49,528 nucleotides of DNA, taken from an uncultured Bacteroides sp. (GTDB lineage: Bacteria > Bacteroidota > Bacteroidia > Bacteroidales > UBA932). Below are positions 39,341 through 47,135 of the stretch, one piece after another; the stretch's first letter is position 1; every line of letters starts with the position of its first letter. Made by a program: the position numbers and the translations under genes. Under the pieces are notes generated by a model. The model did not search any database and was not told where the DNA came from. It saw only the letters and a list, made by a program, of their open reading frames with translations. The stretch is from contig UREV01000018.1 of the NCBI GenBank assembly GCA_900546925.1, forward strand, positions 1 to 49,528, in the 5' to 3' direction.

Positions 39341-40333
39341 AAACAACGCAACGAAACCGGCAATGATCGCCAGAATCGACTTCACTCCCTTGGCCAGCAC
39401 GAAACTGCGTTTGTTTTCGGCGAGCAGCGGCAGACAGGCGTGACCATCTTGGGTGATGGAGTTTGCCAGGAGTACAGGGAATGGCAAAACGCCTGAAGCA
39501 AACATCGTTACGAAGATCATATGAGGACCGGACTCAGGGATTAAACCTATAATCACGGCCAGGATAATCATCAGCCATGTGTTGCCCTTTATCCAAGTTT
39601 CCAGATCTATATACATGGAGAGTATTCCGAACAGTGCGAGAACTCCGAAGGTCCAGCAAAAGATGGTGGGCAAGTGGCGCTTGATCACGTGTTTCCAGAG
39701 ATGCTCATTCAGGAAATGTCCCACTTTTTGGCTGCGGCTACGAGTGGTTTTCCTGACCGGTTCGCAGTCCTCGACAGCGGTTTGTCTTGGATCCGCAGAA
39801 TGGTGCTTATGATGATGCTCACAGTCGCAGGCGTGTATCTCGAAGTTGTCGTCAGCCGGACGATCCGCACCCAACGACATCCAACATCCGCGTCTCTGCA
39901 TGTATCTGACTACGATGTCCACTATATAACCTATCGTCACGCCACCAACAAACAGGCCCAGCATTATGAAAACTGCTTCGCGAGGGAACATTGCCAGCAT
40001 AAGAAATGCCTCGTCTCCGGTGGTCGCGATTAGCATGGCTATCAGCGCACCGAAGCCTATAATTCTGTGCGAGTACAGCGACACTCCGGCGAATCCGCCG
40101 AAACATCCAGGAAGCATCCCCAGCCCGGCAGAAACTACCGCTTGCCCGAATCTGTGACGTTCCAAACCCTTGAATATCCGTCCCTTGGACGATACGTTGA
40201 AGATTTCGATCAATGTCATCATGACGATGACCAGGAAGCAGATGTATATGCTTTCCTCGAATGCGGAAAGAAGCACATGTCCCAGCCCGGCGGACTCAGC
40301 CAGCGCCTCGTGATGTATATGTAATAACGTCAT
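39323..40333 (-). CDS. Putative manganese transporter (ArsP_2/DUF2899 type)
   Basis: This 336-residue membrane protein has about eight helices in two blocks separated by a long cytoplasmic loop (about 160-215). The loop is rich in metal ligands: HACDCEHHHKHHSADP. Conserved membrane motifs are GQAVVSAGLGMLPGCFGGFAGVSLYS, ATTGDEAFLML, IIGLIPESGPHMIFVTMFASGVLPFPVLLANSI and QDGHACLPLLAENKRSF. It fits the family annotated as putative manganese transporters, related to ArsP permeases. The His/Cys loop supports a metal substrate. It is monocistronic as far as can be seen. Confidence 0.85.
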   Translation of the reverse strand: MTLLHIHHEALAESAGLGHVLLSAFEESIYICFLVIVMMTLIEIFNVSSKGRIFKGLERHRFGQAVVSAGLGMLPGCFGGFAGVSLYSHRIIGFGALIAMLIATTGDEAFLMLAMFPREAVFIMLGLFVGGVTIGYIVDIVVRYMQRRGCWMSLGADRPADDNFEIHACDCEHHHKHHSADPRQTAVEDCEPVRKTTRSRSQKVGHFLNEHLWKHVIKRHLPTIFCWTFGVLALFGILSMYIDLETWIKGNTWLMIILAVIIGLIPESGPHMIFVTMFASGVLPFPVLLANSITQDGHACLPLLAENKRSFVLAKGVKSILAIIAGFVALFLGNLI

Positions 40334-40379
40334 CTTTTACTAAAAACTAATCCAAAAAACGGCAGCATTGACAAAACCC

Positions 40380-41504
40380 TTACTTCACCGTTACGGTGAC
40401 ATGCAAATTAATCATTGGCCTGAGCGGGCAATTCGTCGTCAACAGAATCAGGACATCGTTGAGACCGGCCGTCAACTTTCCGGTATCCACGCGAAAACTG
40501 ATCACGCCCGTCGCGCCGGAAGCCACATCCCCGAACTTGGCGGCAGGGGTTACTGCAACATTCTCAGGATCAGCCTTATACACATGGAATGCGCTCCCTC
40601 CGAGATTCTTCAGGCGGAAATTTGCGGTCAGTACTTCACCTTTTCGTGCCGTTCCCAGATCGCATGTGCTGTAATCGAAAACCGGTTGGGAGGCGTTGCT
40701 CCTCTGTTCGTCGGTCCAATTCGAAAAATCCTCGGCAGTGAATGTCCACACCGAAATCGGCTTCGTCTTTACCCCGTTCACCACCGGCGTCGCGTAATAA
40801 TAATTCTTGCCCCATTTCTTCCCGTCCGATGTCACGATATACGTCATCTTCGCAGTCCCGCCAGCCGGAATCGGACTCGGCGCCACCGAAATTTTCAGCC
40901 CCGGAGTGACATCCGTAAACGAAATCGTCGCAGGAGCCGTCCCCACATTCGCCACCGTCACCGCATCCCCGCGTTGGCCGCCCTGATAGAGATTCCCCAG
41001 TTTGATTTCTGTTTTTTTCAATGCCAATGCTCCTCTGCGTTGTTTATAGATTTCTGTCAATGGCACTTTCTTGGCCCGTACGACGCCTCGCAGACGGAGA
41101 ACTACAGGTTTCTTTACATCTGAGAAATAGACAGTCAGCGTCTTGTCGAAAGGGTAGGGACCTTCATCGTTGGAATAAGTGGCGCTGATCGTACCGGTTT
41201 TCCCGGGAACCAGCGGCTCGCGTGTCCATTTTACGGCCGTGCAACCGCACGATGAAACTACATTATATATAACGATCGGTTTCTTCGAAATGTTAGTCAC
41301 CGTAAAGGTGCATGACAGAGGCCCTTGCGACATCATCACCTCTCCGAAATCCTGAATCGTCCTGTCCAGCCGCACCACGCCGTCGAAATCCGTATGCTTC
41401 CCATCTGTCCGCTCCTGCCCGTCAGCCGGAATTGTCCCACCTATTATTATATAGGTCAATGCTGCTGTGCAGAGTGCTGTCACATACTTTTTCCAACTTT
41501 TCAT
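40380..41504 (-). CDS. Exported DUF1573 protein with tandem Ig-like domains
   Basis: This 374-residue exported protein has a signal-like N terminus (KYVTALCTAALTYIIIGG) and three beta-sandwich units. The first is a clear DUF1573 domain: FGEVMMSQGPLSCTFTVTNISKKPIVIYNVVSSCGCTAVKW, with the family's paired cysteines. The other units (VTVANVGTAPATISF; LTANFRLKNLGGSAFHVY) repeat the theme. DUF1573 proteins are common in the Bacteroidetes periplasm and surface; the function is unknown. It follows the PCMD lipoprotein gene by 45 nt and is probably in the same operon. Confidence 0.88.
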   Translation of the reverse strand: MKSWKKYVTALCTAALTYIIIGGTIPADGQERTDGKHTDFDGVVRLDRTIQDFGEVMMSQGPLSCTFTVTNISKKPIVIYNVVSSCGCTAVKWTREPLVPGKTGTISATYSNDEGPYPFDKTLTVYFSDVKKPVVLRLRGVVRAKKVPLTEIYKQRRGALALKKTEIKLGNLYQGGQRGDAVTVANVGTAPATISFTDVTPGLKISVAPSPIPAGGTAKMTYIVTSDGKKWGKNYYYATPVVNGVKTKPISVWTFTAEDFSNWTDEQRSNASQPVFDYSTCDLGTARKGEVLTANFRLKNLGGSAFHVYKADPENVAVTPAAKFGDVASGATGVISFRVDTGKLTAGLNDVLILLTTNCPLRPMINLHVTVTVK

Positions 41505-41549
41505 AAAACCTCCTTGTTAATCAATCATCCTCCACAATCTCCCTCAAAT

Positions 41550-42716
41550 TTAATACCTGAGAGAGAGCTCATCCAAATAAAGCAGTGTGCCTACGCCACC
41601 TGTAAAGTAATCGCCATAAAGGCTTGATGCTGTTACGATTGCGATTACGGAAGGTGTCCTGTCGCTTCGATAGTCGATTTTGGCGTCGAACTCCTGATAT
41701 GAATCTGTCCAGGTGTTGAACTCAAATCTGCCGTATCCGATGATGGCCGGGTCGTTGTCCACGTCTACGAACTGGTTTTCGGAATTTATGACATGGAAGC
41801 GTCCTTTATCGTCGATGGCATTTGCGGGATAACCGTCCCATGTGCCTTTCTTTTTGTCCCAGTCTGCAAGGATTACGAAGATGTGTCCTTTGTCCAGCTG
41901 ACCCTTCATATCTGCATGAATTTCATCGGTTTTGTCTATTTTGACAGGCTGGTAGCAGTAATATCCATGGAGTGATTTTGGCCTGGAAGTGAAAGGTACT
42001 CCCCATGCCAAATCTGCACCCTTCGTGCCTTTCAGTCCGCAGAACTCTCCGGTAAACAAGTTGCCGGCAGCGAACTTGATGAGCATCCATTGGCTGCTGA
42101 GTTTTACTGCTTTCTTGCCTGTACCGCTTACTGCCAGGAAGTTCTCTTCCGGTTCAGTGGTATTTTTTCCGAGAAGGTCACTTGTACCTTTATTGGATGT
42201 GGCCCAGATGTTCTTATCTGTGTCATCTGCATCTGCTGCATAAGGGAACCAACCTTTGCCGACAAGGGTCCAGTTGTCCAGACTCATGTTGTATAACTGA
42301 GGGCCATCCTTAGGTTTGTCCGGATCTGACGGCTGGTCAGGATTGTCAGGAGTTACAGGATCCGGTGCTTTGGCATTGACAGCAATCATCTTCCATTCGA
42401 ACTCGCGGAACGCGTACATCCGAATTTTGGTGGTGTCCGACAGGTCGAGCATCTGGCCCTTGGTAATCAGCGTGTTCTGGGCTTTGGTCGCGGCGGTGTA
42501 GCGGACGTTGGCGACTCTCAGGGCTGTCAGGTCAGTGCCGGCAGGCATGGTCACGCTCACTGTAAGTTTGGCGGTGTTGATGGATGCGGATTGTTGTCCT
42601 TCGATCTCGAATGCTTCGAAGCCGGCCACATCTTTAGGCACCATCATGTCGTTTTCTATTTTGCAGCCGAAGAGTGCGGCGGCTGTCAATACACAGCCTA
42701 ATATTCTGAAACGCAT
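41550..42716 (-). CDS. PCMD-domain lipoprotein
   Basis: This 388-residue surface lipoprotein has a lipobox ending FGC with Cys18. An N-terminal Ig-like region (VAGFEAFEIEGQQSASINTAKLTVSVTMPAG) is followed by a Pro/Asp linker (PDPVTPDNPDQPSDPDKPKD, about 118-138). The C-terminal jelly-roll 'putative carbohydrate metabolism' domain runs from LYNMSLDNWTLVGKGWFPY to LYLDELSLRY. Such domains resemble carbohydrate-binding modules, so glycan binding at the cell surface is likely but unproven. It starts 4 nt after the outer-membrane protein gene and precedes the DUF1573 gene. Confidence 0.85.
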   Translation of the reverse strand: MRFRILGCVLTAAALFGCKIENDMMVPKDVAGFEAFEIEGQQSASINTAKLTVSVTMPAGTDLTALRVANVRYTAATKAQNTLITKGQMLDLSDTTKIRMYAFREFEWKMIAVNAKAPDPVTPDNPDQPSDPDKPKDGPQLYNMSLDNWTLVGKGWFPYAADADDTDKNIWATSNKGTSDLLGKNTTEPEENFLAVSGTGKKAVKLSSQWMLIKFAAGNLFTGEFCGLKGTKGADLAWGVPFTSRPKSLHGYYCYQPVKIDKTDEIHADMKGQLDKGHIFVILADWDKKKGTWDGYPANAIDDKGRFHVINSENQFVDVDNDPAIIGYGRFEFNTWTDSYQEFDAKIDYRSDRTPSVIAIVTASSLYGDYFTGGVGTLLYLDELSLRY

Positions 42717-42720
42717 ATTT

Positions 42721-43494
42721 TTATCTGCCTATAGGGAAGTAATACATAAGTGAGAAGTTCAGTGAGAGCAGGTTCGGCTTGAAGGTGGTGCCGAAGTGCG
42801 ACAGTGAACTCTTGTATACCTGATTTTTAGTCTGGTTGTTATATGAATAATTCAGTTCCAGGACGCTGAGTGAAACTTCCAGGGCGAAGTCGTTCGTGAG
42901 AAAGGCTACGAGTCCAGGGTTCAGTCCGATTTTCAGGGCGTAAGAGTCTGTGAATGTGCCGTTTTTTTCTTCGTCTTCCAGCTGGTAGGATTTGCCCTGA
43001 CCGAGGGTGCAGCCGAGGCGGACTTCGTTGAACATGGCGAAGACTTTACTGCCGAAAAGAGGAAGATAGTTTCTCAAAACTACTGATCCTGAGTAACTTT
43101 GGTTTTCTATGAAGCGATTGGACAGGTCGAATCCGTTGTCGCTGTCGAGGCTGATGGATGCGCCGTTCACATCCATGGAGGTGTATGCGTATCCGAAGCG
43201 TGCTCCGATAGCGGTGTTGTTTCCGATGAAGTAGAGTACTGCAGGGGAGATGCTCACTGTGGAGAGTGTGCCCTCGACTCCTGTGATGAGGGACATGAAT
43301 TCGTAACCGATGTCACCATTTCCGGCATCGTATCTATGGTATGATAGGGAGGCTCCCGCGGTCATCGTTCCTTTAGGTACGAACAACGATGAAGCAGAGC
43401 CGAAACCTCTGTCGAATTTCTTCTTTTGAGGGCTGGATGCCATGCATACGATGCATGACGTGAGCAGCATGGCTGCCAATAAAGTTTTCTTCAT
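42721..43494 (-). CDS. Outer-membrane beta-barrel protein
   Basis: This 257-residue protein has a signal peptide (MKKTLLAAMLLTSCIVCMASS) and a predicted small barrel: GTMTAGASLSYHRYD, TVSISPAVLYFIGNNTAIGARFGYAYTSMDV, EVRLGCTLGQGKSYQL and LLSLNFSLMYYFPIGR at the end. It is the first gene of the envelope operon with the PCMD lipoprotein and the DUF1573 protein. It may anchor or export its lipoprotein partner, but this is only inferred from the order. Confidence 0.82.
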   Translation of the reverse strand: MKKTLLAAMLLTSCIVCMASSPQKKKFDRGFGSASSLFVPKGTMTAGASLSYHRYDAGNGDIGYEFMSLITGVEGTLSTVSISPAVLYFIGNNTAIGARFGYAYTSMDVNGASISLDSDNGFDLSNRFIENQSYSGSVVLRNYLPLFGSKVFAMFNEVRLGCTLGQGKSYQLEDEEKNGTFTDSYALKIGLNPGLVAFLTNDFALEVSLSVLELNYSYNNQTKNQVYKSSLSHFGTTFKPNLLSLNFSLMYYFPIGR

Positions 43495-43503
43495 ATTTTC
43501 TCG

Positions 43504-43541
43504 TTTCGCAAGATTTTAGTCTTGGCTACAATCTTGCGAAA
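43504..43541. promoter_or_regulatory. Perfect hairpin in the leader of the envelope operon
   Basis: TTTCGCAAGATT (43504-43515) and AATCTTGCGAAA (43530-43541) form a 12-bp perfect stem with a 14-nt loop, 10 nt upstream of the ATG at 43494. Read on the plus strand it is followed by a T-run, so it could be a terminator there. On the minus strand it lies in the leader and could be an operator or RNA control site. Confidence 0.5.
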
Positions 43542-43587
43542 ATATAATTTTTTTTCCTTTTCTGCAAATCGGGGCGCTGCTACCAGA

Positions 43588-43713
43588 CTACCGACCGGCT
43601 CGTGACGACAGGGAAATAATGTCGATGGCTTGTTGGAAATGTGCGTCCACTTTCTTTCCGCGAATTAGTTCCTCTACTGCGGACAAATAATCAGACTCTT
43701 TAGACTCTCTCAT
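43588..43713 (-). CDS. Small ORF of 41 codons, possible IS-associated remnant
   Basis: The frame encodes a 41-residue, mainly helical peptide (MRESKESDYLSAVEELIRGK, then KVDAHFQQAIDIISLSSRAGR). It starts 15 nt inside a sequence that looks like an IS3-type end (43728-43747). It may be a genuine small protein or the start of a truncated gene, and I do not recognise a family. The stretch 43495-43936 holds nothing else coding. Confidence 0.4.
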   Translation of the reverse strand: MRESKESDYLSAVEELIRGKKVDAHFQQAIDIISLSSRAGR

Positions 43714-43727
43714 AATAGTTGATTTTG

Positions 43728-43747
43728 TGTCCAACTTTTGGGGTACA
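43728..43747. mobile_element. IS3-family-like terminal sequence, relic
   Basis: TGTCCAACTTTTGGGGTACA resembles the terminal inverted repeats of IS3-group elements, which end TGTAC and contain CCCAAAAGTT. No second end and no transposase are visible nearby. Confidence 0.35.
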
Positions 43748-43909
43748 GTTCAATTTTCGTAATTTTGTATCGTCTAAACGTTTTTAGGTGGTGCAATCTT
43801 AGATTTCGGCAGTCGATTTTGGTGAATATTTTGTGAAAAAATGTGCGAATGACAATGAAAGCGTGTCAATGCAATGAAATTATTGTCAGTCAGTGCAGGA
43901 GAATAGAGA

Positions 43910-43917
43910 TATCTTTG
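43910..43917 (+). promoter_or_regulatory. -7 element of the XRE regulator gene
   Basis: TATCTTTG lies 25 nt before the ATG at 43943. The -33 element is not clear. Confidence 0.5.
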
Positions 43918-43942
43918 TTCGAGTATTAAGAATCTGTTGGAT

Positions 43943-44395
43943 ATGGACAATGCCCGAATAAAAGAAAACATTATCAGGAAGCGCACTGAGAAAGGAATCT
44001 CGCAGGACGAGATGGCTCAGCGTCTGGAAATGTCGCGGAATTCATATCGTAATATAGAAAAGGGTAGTACATATGTTGTCAGTCGTCACTTGAAGGAAAT
44101 CGCTGACATTCTGAATATTACAGAAGAGGAGCTTGTGCTCGGATATAAGCCGGCGGAAGGTGCTGGAAGTTTGGAGGAAGTAAGATCTCATTATAGCAAA
44201 ATCTCTGACGATCTCCGGCAGAACTATGAAGAGCGTATCGCCGGACTCTCTGATCAACTCGAACTGCAGAAACTCATGGTCTCCGACCTGCGTGAACTCA
44301 TTGACTCAAAAAATGAAATAATCCGACTCCTGAAAAACGAGAATCTGTCATTGAAAAACAAACTGGCAGCGGGTAACACTCTTGGCGATAGATAG
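43943..44395 (+). CDS. XRE-family helix-turn-helix protein with coiled coil
   Basis: This 150-residue regulator has an N-terminal Cro/CI-type helix-turn-helix: IRKRTEKGISQDEMAQRLEMSRNSYRNIEKG, then LKEIADILNITEEELVLGYKP. A 75-residue helical tail follows (EERIAGLSDQLELQKLMVSDLRELIDSKNEIIRLLKNENLSLK), predicted as a dimer-forming coiled coil. It begins at the ATG at 43943; a TTG two codons earlier is possible. Targets are unknown. It lies directly beside an IS-like relic and upstream of parE but has its own promoter element. Confidence 0.9.
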   Translation: MDNARIKENIIRKRTEKGISQDEMAQRLEMSRNSYRNIEKGSTYVVSRHLKEIADILNITEEELVLGYKPAEGAGSLEEVRSHYSKISDDLRQNYEERIAGLSDQLELQKLMVSDLRELIDSKNEIIRLLKNENLSLKNKLAAGNTLGDR

Positions 44396-44523
44396 TCTAA
44401 TCCGTCCATATAAGAAGGGCCCAGCTCTGCCTGGAATGATGAGCGACAGCGAACCTTTCGGTGACCAATCATTTTTTTTCTCTTTGTTCGTCCCTACGAC
44501 GAGTCTCATCGTTCGCATCCCTG

Positions 44524-44554
44524 ATTGTAAAACGGAAAAAAATTCGTAAATTTG
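44524..44554 (+). promoter_or_regulatory. Promoter of the parE operon
   Basis: ATTG (44524-44527), a 19-nt spacer and TAAATTTG (44547-44554) fit the consensus. The leader to the ATG at 44612 is about 50 nt. Confidence 0.65.
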
Positions 44555-44611
44555 CATTGATTGGCAAGTTTACGGAAAATTGCCGCAATGAGGATAGTAA
44601 TCGCATAGAAT

Positions 44612-46537
44612 ATGGCAGATGTAAAATATACGGATGACAACATCAGGACATTGGAATGGAACAAACATATCCGGCAGCGCCCGGGTATGTATATCGGAAG
44701 GCTTGGCAACGGAGATAATCCTGGTGACGGAATCTATGTGTTGCTGAAAGAAATCGTCGATAACTCTATCGATGAATTCTCCATGGGATTCGGAAAACAA
44801 ATCCAGATAACAGTAAGCGACAACACAGTGACCATCAGGGACTTCGGACGAGGCATTCCGCTCGATTCCGTGGTCAAGGCTACGAATAACCTGAATACCG
44901 GAGGAAAATTCGACGATTCTGCGTTCAAGAAATCCGTCGGACTTAACGGTGTCGGTACCAAAGCCGTAAATGCATTGTCCTCATCCTTTTACATCGAATC
45001 CTTCAGGGACGGTCAGAGCTCCTGGGCGAAGTACGAGCGCGGAATTCTCCTCGACTCGGGGAAGAAAGACGGCGTCAGCGAGCGCAGCGGAACATACGTT
45101 TCCTTCGTTCCGGACACTGAAATGTTCGGCAACTACGCATTCAACATGGAGTATGTCGAGACCATGGTAAAGAACTACTCTTACCTGAAGAAAGGATTGA
45201 CATTGACCCTTAACGGCACTTCCTACAAATCCGAAAACGGACTTCTCGACCTCGTGAACGAACGAATGGAGGAGACGCCACTCTATCCGCCGATTCATCT
45301 CGAAGATACTGATATTGAGATAGTTCTGACGCACGGAAATAGTTATGGTGAGAATATCGCTTCGTTCGTCAACGGACAGAATACCCGAGACGGCGGAACC
45401 CATCTTGCAGCCTATAGGGAAGCCATCGCCAAGACATTGAAAGACTTCTTCAAGAAGGACTACGACCCGCAGGACTTCCGCCAGGGCATCGTCGGCGCCA
45501 TCAGCATCCAGATCCAGGAACCGAACTTCGAAGGCCAGACCAAGACCAAGCTCGGCTCCACCTATATGTGGGAAAAGCCGATGAAGGACGAGAACGGCAA
45601 GGACGTGAAAGGCGAGGACGGTGCAATCGTGATCGACCGGGGACCGACCATCAGGACTTTTGTCAATGATTTTGTCTCCAGGAATCTCGACAATTATCTG
45701 AGAATGCATAAGGAAATCGTGCCTGTTCTGGAAGAAAAAATCAAGGCTTCCAAGCAGGAGCGTGAAGAAATATCCGGCATTCAAAAAAAGACAAGAGAAA
45801 AGACCAAGAGGGCAAACGTATATAATAAGAAACTTCGTGACTGCCGCTACCACTACTGCGACAAGTTGGCTAAAGATAAGGTAGAGGAAGGGGAGAAGTC
45901 CAGTATTTTCATCACGGAGGGAGACTCTGCGAGCGGAACCATTACTAAGGTCCGTAACGCTAACAATCAGGCAGTCTTCAGTTTACGTGGTAAGCCTATC
46001 AACTGTTACAAGGAAAGCCGCCGTCGCGTGGCCGAAAATGAGGAACTTAATCTTCTCGTTGCGGCCCTCGGTGTAGAAGAAGATCTCAAGAACCTCAGAT
46101 ACAACAACATTATCGTGGCTACCGATGCCGATGATGACGGAATGCATATCCGTATGCTTGTACTTACGTTCTTCATGAAGTACTATCCGGATCTTATCCG
46201 TCGTGGTCATGTCTATATCCTGCAGACTCCGTTGTTCCGCGTGAGAAATAAGAAGGAGACACGATATTGCTACTCTGATGATGAAAAAACCAAGGCTATA
46301 AAAGACCTCAAGAATGGTGTGGAGATAACACGATTCAAAGGACTTGGAGAGATTTCCGCCCACGAATTTGTGGACTTCATAGGTGACGACATGAGGCTCG
46401 ATCTGGTGAAACTCGCTAAAGATGAGTCTATTGCAAGCATCATGGAGTTCTATATGGGCGATAATACTATAGAAAGACAGAATTTTATCCGCCAGAATCT
46501 CCGCAGTGAAGAGGAACTGGAGGATATAAATATTTAA
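44612..46537 (+). CDS. parE: DNA topoisomerase IV subunit B
   Basis: ParE is the ATPase subunit of the type IIA topoisomerase that unlinks daughter chromosomes. The GHKL ATPase domain has Glu47 and Asn51 in EIVDNSIDE, Asp77 with GRGIP, and GLNGVGTKAVNALS. The transducer domain follows, then the Toprim domain with EGDSASG (436-442) and DADDD (505-509), ending with the usual short C terminus. At 641 residues it is near the family norm. A charged segment at about 321-346 (KDENGKDVKGEDGAIVI) looks like a lineage insertion. GyrB is the alternative, but the overall length and FEGQTKTKLGS fit the Bacteroidetes ParE. A 3-nt gap leads to an acyltransferase gene; parC is not next to it. Confidence 0.9.
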   Translation: MADVKYTDDNIRTLEWNKHIRQRPGMYIGRLGNGDNPGDGIYVLLKEIVDNSIDEFSMGFGKQIQITVSDNTVTIRDFGRGIPLDSVVKATNNLNTGGKFDDSAFKKSVGLNGVGTKAVNALSSSFYIESFRDGQSSWAKYERGILLDSGKKDGVSERSGTYVSFVPDTEMFGNYAFNMEYVETMVKNYSYLKKGLTLTLNGTSYKSENGLLDLVNERMEETPLYPPIHLEDTDIEIVLTHGNSYGENIASFVNGQNTRDGGTHLAAYREAIAKTLKDFFKKDYDPQDFRQGIVGAISIQIQEPNFEGQTKTKLGSTYMWEKPMKDENGKDVKGEDGAIVIDRGPTIRTFVNDFVSRNLDNYLRMHKEIVPVLEEKIKASKQEREEISGIQKKTREKTKRANVYNKKLRDCRYHYCDKLAKDKVEEGEKSSIFITEGDSASGTITKVRNANNQAVFSLRGKPINCYKESRRRVAENEELNLLVAALGVEEDLKNLRYNNIIVATDADDDGMHIRMLVLTFFMKYYPDLIRRGHVYILQTPLFRVRNKKETRYCYSDDEKTKAIKDLKNGVEITRFKGLGEISAHEFVDFIGDDMRLDLVKLAKDESIASIMEFYMGDNTIERQNFIRQNLRSEEELEDINI

Positions 46538-46540
46538 ATT

Positions 46541-47110
46541 ATGGAAACTAAACGTTCAGCATGGGCAAGATTTTGTGGCTGGCTCCTCAAGAAGATGGGC
46601 TGGACTACAGTTGGAGGTCCAGTTCCTGAGAAAAAATGCGTAATATTAGGTGTTCCCCACACCTCCGCATGGGACTTTGTGATATCATATCTGTTTTATA
46701 CTCAGTTCGATAGAGTGGCCCATGTGATGATTAAAAGGGAATTCTTCGTGGGCCCTGTGGGCTGGTTTCTCCGTAAAGTCGGATGTATCCCGGTGGACCG
46801 ATCCAGCGCAAGTTCCATGCTTTTCAGTCTTATCAATGAAATGGAAAAGGTGGATACGTTCCATCTCGCTATAGCACCGGAAGGTACGCGTCATGCCGTA
46901 AAGAAGTGGAAAACAGGCTATCACATGATAGCTACCAAGGTCGGATGTCCTGTATATATGGGATATTTCGATTGGAAAACCAAGCATGTCAGCGCCGGAA
47001 AGAGAGTGGAATTGACCGGCGACGCAAGGGCAGATACCGATAGAATACAGGCACTCTATGAAGAGATGCATATGAAGGGAAAACATCCTGAGGGATACGT
47101 GACTCATTAA
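46541..47110 (+). CDS. 1-acylglycerol-3-phosphate acyltransferase-like (PlsC family)
   Basis: This 189-residue membrane-associated acyltransferase has the HX4D motif HTSAWD (about 40-45). A glycerophosphate-binding KREFF, then VGPVGWFLRKVGCIPVDRSS and the APEGTRH block follow. The short form without extra membrane helices resembles glycerol acyltransferases of Bacteroidetes that acylate lysophosphatidic acid or ornithine-type lipids. The gene lies between parE (3 nt) and an acyl-CoA ligase gene (25 nt), which suggests a lipid function for the last two genes. Confidence 0.87.
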   Translation: METKRSAWARFCGWLLKKMGWTTVGGPVPEKKCVILGVPHTSAWDFVISYLFYTQFDRVAHVMIKREFFVGPVGWFLRKVGCIPVDRSSASSMLFSLINEMEKVDTFHLAIAPEGTRHAVKKWKTGYHMIATKVGCPVYMGYFDWKTKHVSAGKRVELTGDARADTDRIQALYEEMHMKGKHPEGYVTH

Positions 47111-47135
47111 TGTTATCTGATAGGGGAGGTTTGTC

